Shown: positions 60,183 to 64,000 of the stretch, in pieces
How the letters are laid out: each line of letters begins with the position of its first letter
Numbering within the stretch: the stretch's first letter is position 1
Source of the DNA: Larix kaempferi
Taxonomy: Eukaryota > Streptophyta > Pinopsida > Pinales > Pinaceae
NCBI GenBank assembly: GCA_027924585.1
Contig: BSBM01000636.1
Location: forward strand, 3,984,001-4,048,000
Length of the DNA stretch: 64,000 bases
Direction: 5' to 3'
The notes under the pieces: model-generated
Database searches by the model: none
Seen by the model: the letters and a program-made list of their open reading frames with translations, nothing else
Told to the model about the DNA's origin: nothing
Program-made: the position numbers and the translations under genes

Positions 60183-60690
60183 AACTTGCATGATTGGTAT
60201 TTGTTTCATTAGTGGTCAAAATCATTGATCCCACCACACCAACTGAACTGGATGTAGAATTTTCTTAACTTGCATGCAGGATTGGTATTTGTTTCATTAA
60301 TTCACGGATCCCACCACACCAACTAAATTTATTGGTATTGTTTCATTGGTTTTTAAGTGATCAAAATCATTCAGAAATCCTATCACACCAATTTTCAATT
60401 AACTTGCATGATTGGTATTTGTTTCATTAGTGGTCAAAATCATTGATCCCACCACACCAAGTGGATGTAGAATTTTCTTAACTTGCATGCAGGATTGGTA
60501 TTTGTTTCATTAATTCACGGATCCCACCACACCAACTAACTGTATTGGTATTTGTTTCATTGGTTTTTAAGTGATCAAAATCATTCAGAAATCCTATCAC
60601 ACCAATTTTCAATTAACTTGCATGATTGGTATTTGTTTCATTAGTGGTCAAAATCATTGATCCCACCACACCAACTGGATGTAGAATTTT
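60183..60690. repeat. Tandem repeat in the gene's upstream region (units 228 and 204 bp, plus a partial)
   Basis: 'aacttgcatgattggtattt' starts units at 60183, 60411 and 60615. Each contains 'tcattgatcccaccacacca', 'acttgcatgcaggattgg' and 'attcagaaatcctatcacac'. The third unit stops at 'gtagaattttctt'. Within each unit the theme 'ttggtatttgtttcatt' plus 'cccaccacaccaa' itself recurs two or three times, so there is a shorter sub-repeat. Unit differences are few, so the array may vary in copy number between individuals. Confidence 0.88.
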
Positions 60691-60708
60691 CTTGGCAAGT
60701 AATATGCA

Positions 60709-60741
60709 CCCCGCAGCAGACTAATTAAGTCTGCTGCGGGG
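60709..60741. other. Perfect palindrome, 14-bp stem and 5-nt loop
   Basis: CCCCGCAGCAGACT, loop AATTA, AGTCTGCTGCGGGG. GC-rich and exact, about 760 bp upstream of the receptor kinase start and directly beyond the tandem repeat. It could be a remnant of a small inverted-repeat transposon or a structured RNA element; nothing more can be said. Confidence 0.7.
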
Positions 60742-61060
60742 CTCTCTGACATATCCTTAGTACTCCGTATCTCCGTGCGCATATATTTTCCGGTGAGAAA
60801 TTTCCGAGCTTGATCTGTTGGTTCAGTCCCATACCCATGATGTATGCGCTCAATGCCCATAACCACAGCCCGGCCTAACCCCATCCGGATGTGCCCATAC
60901 AAAACATGTAGAGAAGACCAACATGATCAACATTAATGGCACGCTCATTTAAAATTGTAAACCCGCGCATTAGGATTTTGAAATTTCAAATGCCAGCGCT
61001 CTATGCACTGGCTCACGATCAACCATGGCTCCTCACATCAATTCCTCCCATCTCCTCCAT

Positions 61061-61753
61061 GGCAGAAGAAGCTGCAGCTGCCATTCTCTTTCAGCTACAG
61101 CAAAACCAAAGTGTATGGTGGGTTTCATTCAGCTTCTATGAGCCCCAGAATGGTTGCGGCATCGAAGATGCAGGCACCCAAATGGCCAGAGTGGTTGTTG
61201 TGCTTGAGCTGAGAAATACAGTCAAATTCGCCATTCTCAAAAGAGCACTCATGGGTATGCTATCTCATCTCCCTCTTATTTCTATAATTTTTACTTCTCA
61301 AATCAGAACCAGGCCTGCTATTAACTTATATCATTAATCATCTGTATGCAGGCCGCAGTGTTTGCAGTGTGGGTTGCAGGATCAGAGGATCTGATGCAGT
61401 TGATCATGGGCCGACATTAAATCTGATAGAGGTATATTATTTTAGAACCAACATTTTTCTTTACTACGCGCTTATAACGTGATAAAGGGCGAGACAAATT
61501 TATCAACCTGCCCATTGATTTTGTTTATTTGATCACCACGCAGCGGCATTCACAAAGGGGATGCAACATTGTTAGCCTCCGGAGAATATACATTTCGAGC
61601 TGGAAGATACAGGATGTGCTCTCTTACAGCTGCGTGACCATTATCAAGGCATACTTCGCTCAACTTAAGGGCATACTCTCCTACTCGTTCGCAATAGGTG
61701 ACTACAATGAGAAATGCATAGAGGGGGATTGCGGCCTTTTAATAGCTGATTAG
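61061..61753 (+). CDS. Doubtful three-exon gene or pseudogene, unrecognised product
   Basis: A frame beginning MAEEAAAAILFQLQQNQ at 61061 can be spliced at ATGG|gtatgc (about 61252) to gcag|GCCGC (61353), then GAG|gtatat (about 61432) to cgcag|CGGCAT (about 61544), ending at the stop at 61753; the frame stays open (about 160 residues). No domain is recognised. An overlapping frame in exon 1 (61003-61212) looks like a plastid transit peptide followed by SPRMVAASKMQAPKWPEWL but stops at once. So this may be a degraded copy of a plastid protein gene rather than a real one. It is divergent to the receptor kinase, about 1.1 kb from its start codon. Confidence 0.25.
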
Positions 61754-64000
61754 GGATGGGCGACCATGATTAACTTGATTGGCATATACCTTAGTAAAGC
61801 ACATCCATCCAACGGTGCACATTTCGGGTGGGCTCACAGGTTACCGAAACGTCTATTGTTCATCAAACTTTGGTTACCGTTTTTTTGCTAATCACTCGGT
61901 TGCCACGCCATGGGGAAGCAAATGAATCGTCAATAGTGTAATGAATCGTAAAGAAAAACATTCAATTTCAATTTCACACATGCATCAATGCATTATGTTA
62001 CTCTGCATCAATGGGTCTTTCGATTTCTCTTTTGTTTGCAGGTCCAGGCACTGGAGGAGGTTCAATACGACATTACTACTACTTTTCATTTCTGCCTCTG
62101 GTACTGAAGCTGGTAGCTTGAAGCCCTTGTTTCTAACATATTGGGAGCTGATCCATGGCACGACTGTGAAGTTATTTGGGTCTGGAAAATTATGTGGGAG
62201 CTGTAGCCGAAGGGATATCATTTGTAGTTGCAGGTGTCTTTGATCCTGAAAGAGTTGAGGAGGAGAGAATTCCCATCAGATTTTCTGTTTGGTGTGTCTT
62301 CCTCAACCTATCAGGTAGGCAAGTCCATAAACCCAAAATTATTCAGTATATAAGACCGAGGCTATCGTAGGTGTGAATAAAATATGATTTGCTGCAGTTC
62401 TTTCAAGGGAATTAAACTCGGCACTTGGATTGGTAATGGGGTTTGTCAAGGAGTGTTGAATCTTCAAACTTCAATTTGTTTCCTTCGGAGTCAAATATGT
62501 TATTAGTTATAATATTATGGTTTGCTTGGAGAAGGGGGATTCTGTTTTTTTCTGGTTCCCTACATGAAAGTCCACTGGGGGGCGTCCCTTCCTATTTTCC
62601 TTAGGGCGTGAATGGTGAGGGCGTCTCAACCCAAATCGAATTCCATCATCATTTGTTTTGTGTGTTGTACAGAATAGAGGGGCGTTTATTCCCATGTCAA
62701 CTTGATTATTATTCCCATGCCGACTTGATTATTGTTCTTTTGTTTATGGTAGAGAATAGATGATCAACTGATTGAAATAGGATTAATCCACGCGGGGGAA
62801 CTGTTAATGGGTTAAATGAATGGTTAATGAAATGGAAAGAACTGAAACTGTTGAATCATTTTTGACCATTTTAGCTTAATAGTTTCATTGTTTTACCATT
62901 TCAGCTGAATTGTTTCACACTGCACAGTTTGAATGTTGCACGTTGCGCTTTAGGGTAGAGAGGGTAGAGATTTCGCTGTGTAGATTAGGTTTCTCTCTGG
63001 AGATTGCCCGTTGAGTAATGGGATACCTGTGATGACCTTCATAATGGCTGTCATGTGCAGGTATTGAGTAGGTTTTGTGAATTCTTCAGGGAGCATTTAT
63101 TAATTGCATGCCTGTAACCTGGACATAATTGCATGTTTGCAACCTGGACATGTTTTGCATTTCTGTGGAATGAGTTTAGGTTGGAGAAATTTCGCATTAA
63201 CAGTTTGCAAGGTCAAGCCAAAGTATTTGGTGCCGCTGTTTGCATAGGGCGAACGATGATTGTGAACTTATAGAAAGGCCCTGTTATCCCAATACTTTGG
63301 GCTCCTGGTGGCCACCTCCAAGGGAATCAGATCAGTCCAAGCTGTAACATAGCCATTGTCAACAAAGACGGGATCAACAACTATTTTGGTAAGACATAAC
63401 GATTGGTAATATAACCTGGTTTGCATCGATTATTCTGTATGTTTTCATCTCTAACCTAAGAGTTGGGAGAGTGCAATATCTATAGAGAAATATTTGTTAT
63501 TAATGAATATCAATCTGTAGATTGTGCCAACCAAATTTAAAATTAATTATGCCAACAAAATTTAAAATGAATTAAAAACCTTCTTGAACTTTGAATAACA
63601 TGCATTCATGTTAAAAATTCTCTTCATTAATTTGTTATCTTTTAGAAGAACCGATGCTTCCTTTGAGTAATAGATTATGCCAACCTCAATTATAAATCTA
63701 TAGGCTAATCAATGGCCTATTCCATTTGCAACTCTTAGCGTTTTATTGGTGAGGTATTTGTTTGGATGCCATTGATTAGCATCTGAGAAATTAATTGGAA
63801 TTTTATTGTAGGATCCATTTAATTAATCTATACCTGTTTCATTTAATTGAGACTTTGTTCATCTTGGATCCTTCAATAAGCCAAAGATGGCTGCTCAAGC
63901 TTATGATGTCGCTTCATTCTTCATGTTTGCACCACATTCAGACTGTCGCAAAAGAAGTAGCTGTCGTGTTCTCTTTTATATCTGCAAGTGCAGAGAACTC
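61754..64000. other. Mostly non-coding right flank
   Basis: A cag|GTCCAGG acceptor-like site at 62041 precedes about 200 bp that could be further exon remnants of the doubtful gene (frames with 'YVGAVAEGISFVVAGVFDP' near 62180-62250), but no frame can be followed through. From 62300 to the right edge I see AT-rich intergenic DNA without recognisable genes or mobile elements. Confidence 0.35.

Noticed and set aside
60654-60902. 82-aa minus-strand ORF upstream of the receptor kinase
   Set aside because: It runs through the perfect palindrome and into the tandem repeat and has no recognisable domain, so it is probably chance.

Overview
This window is nuclear DNA from a seed plant with a large, repeat-rich genome. 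A gymnosperm is plausible but not proven. The evidence is one plant-type receptor-kinase gene with small phase-2 LRR exons and an intron of about 20.5 kb, plus many layers of plant retroelements, an L1-type LINE with a 3' RNase H domain, a hAT transposon, a SINE and 5S-rRNA-derived repeats. There are no bacterial operons, CRISPR arrays or intact tRNA or rRNA genes. Most short open frames are chance frames inside LTRs.

Region 1 (1-31,616) is a stack of LTR retroelements. Most belong to one group of Ty3/gypsy-like elements with very long LTRs (about 3.4-4.5 kb) whose ends read TGTTATCACA...TGTGATAACA. The centrepiece is a plus-strand non-autonomous element: 5' LTR remnant 6871-8010 plus 12485-14236, tRNA-Asp-type primer site, one long ORF (14675-18118), and 3' LTR 18547-23094. 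The ORF encodes Gag, an aspartic protease-like domain and what looks like an integrase C-terminal GPY/F module, with no reverse transcriptase, RNase H or integrase core. Its 5' LTR holds a solo LTR (8011-12484, duplication GGCCG). The whole complex lies inside an older LTR split into 1544-about 5410 and 25036-25251 (duplication GAACC). Minus-strand LTR pieces follow (23095-25035, 27035-29705), with a truncated Copia element (25484-27034).

Region 2 (31,617-35,515) is a clean double nest: a minus-strand solo long LTR (32096-35460, duplication GTTTC) inside a short Copia-like solo LTR (duplication GTGAT).

Region 3 (35,521-59,951) carries the only well-supported host gene, an LRR-VIII-type receptor-like kinase on the minus strand. 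Its signal peptide, N-cap and four LRR exons lie at 58257-59951. The next two LRR exons are at 37695-37766 and 37458-37529, across a 20,490-bp intron containing a decayed hAT transposon, a gypsy gag relic, a LINE with a palindrome-bearing insertion, a SINE and a foldback element with a 5S-like core. The rest of the gene (remaining LRRs, malectin-like and kinase domains) was not found, so it should lie left of the window, or the gene is broken. If intact, the next intron is at least 37 kb and the retroelement stack is intronic.

Region 4 (59,952-64,000) holds the gene's upstream region, with a tandem repeat of about 204-228 bp and a perfect 14-bp-stem palindrome, then a doubtful three-exon plus-strand frame at 61061-61753.
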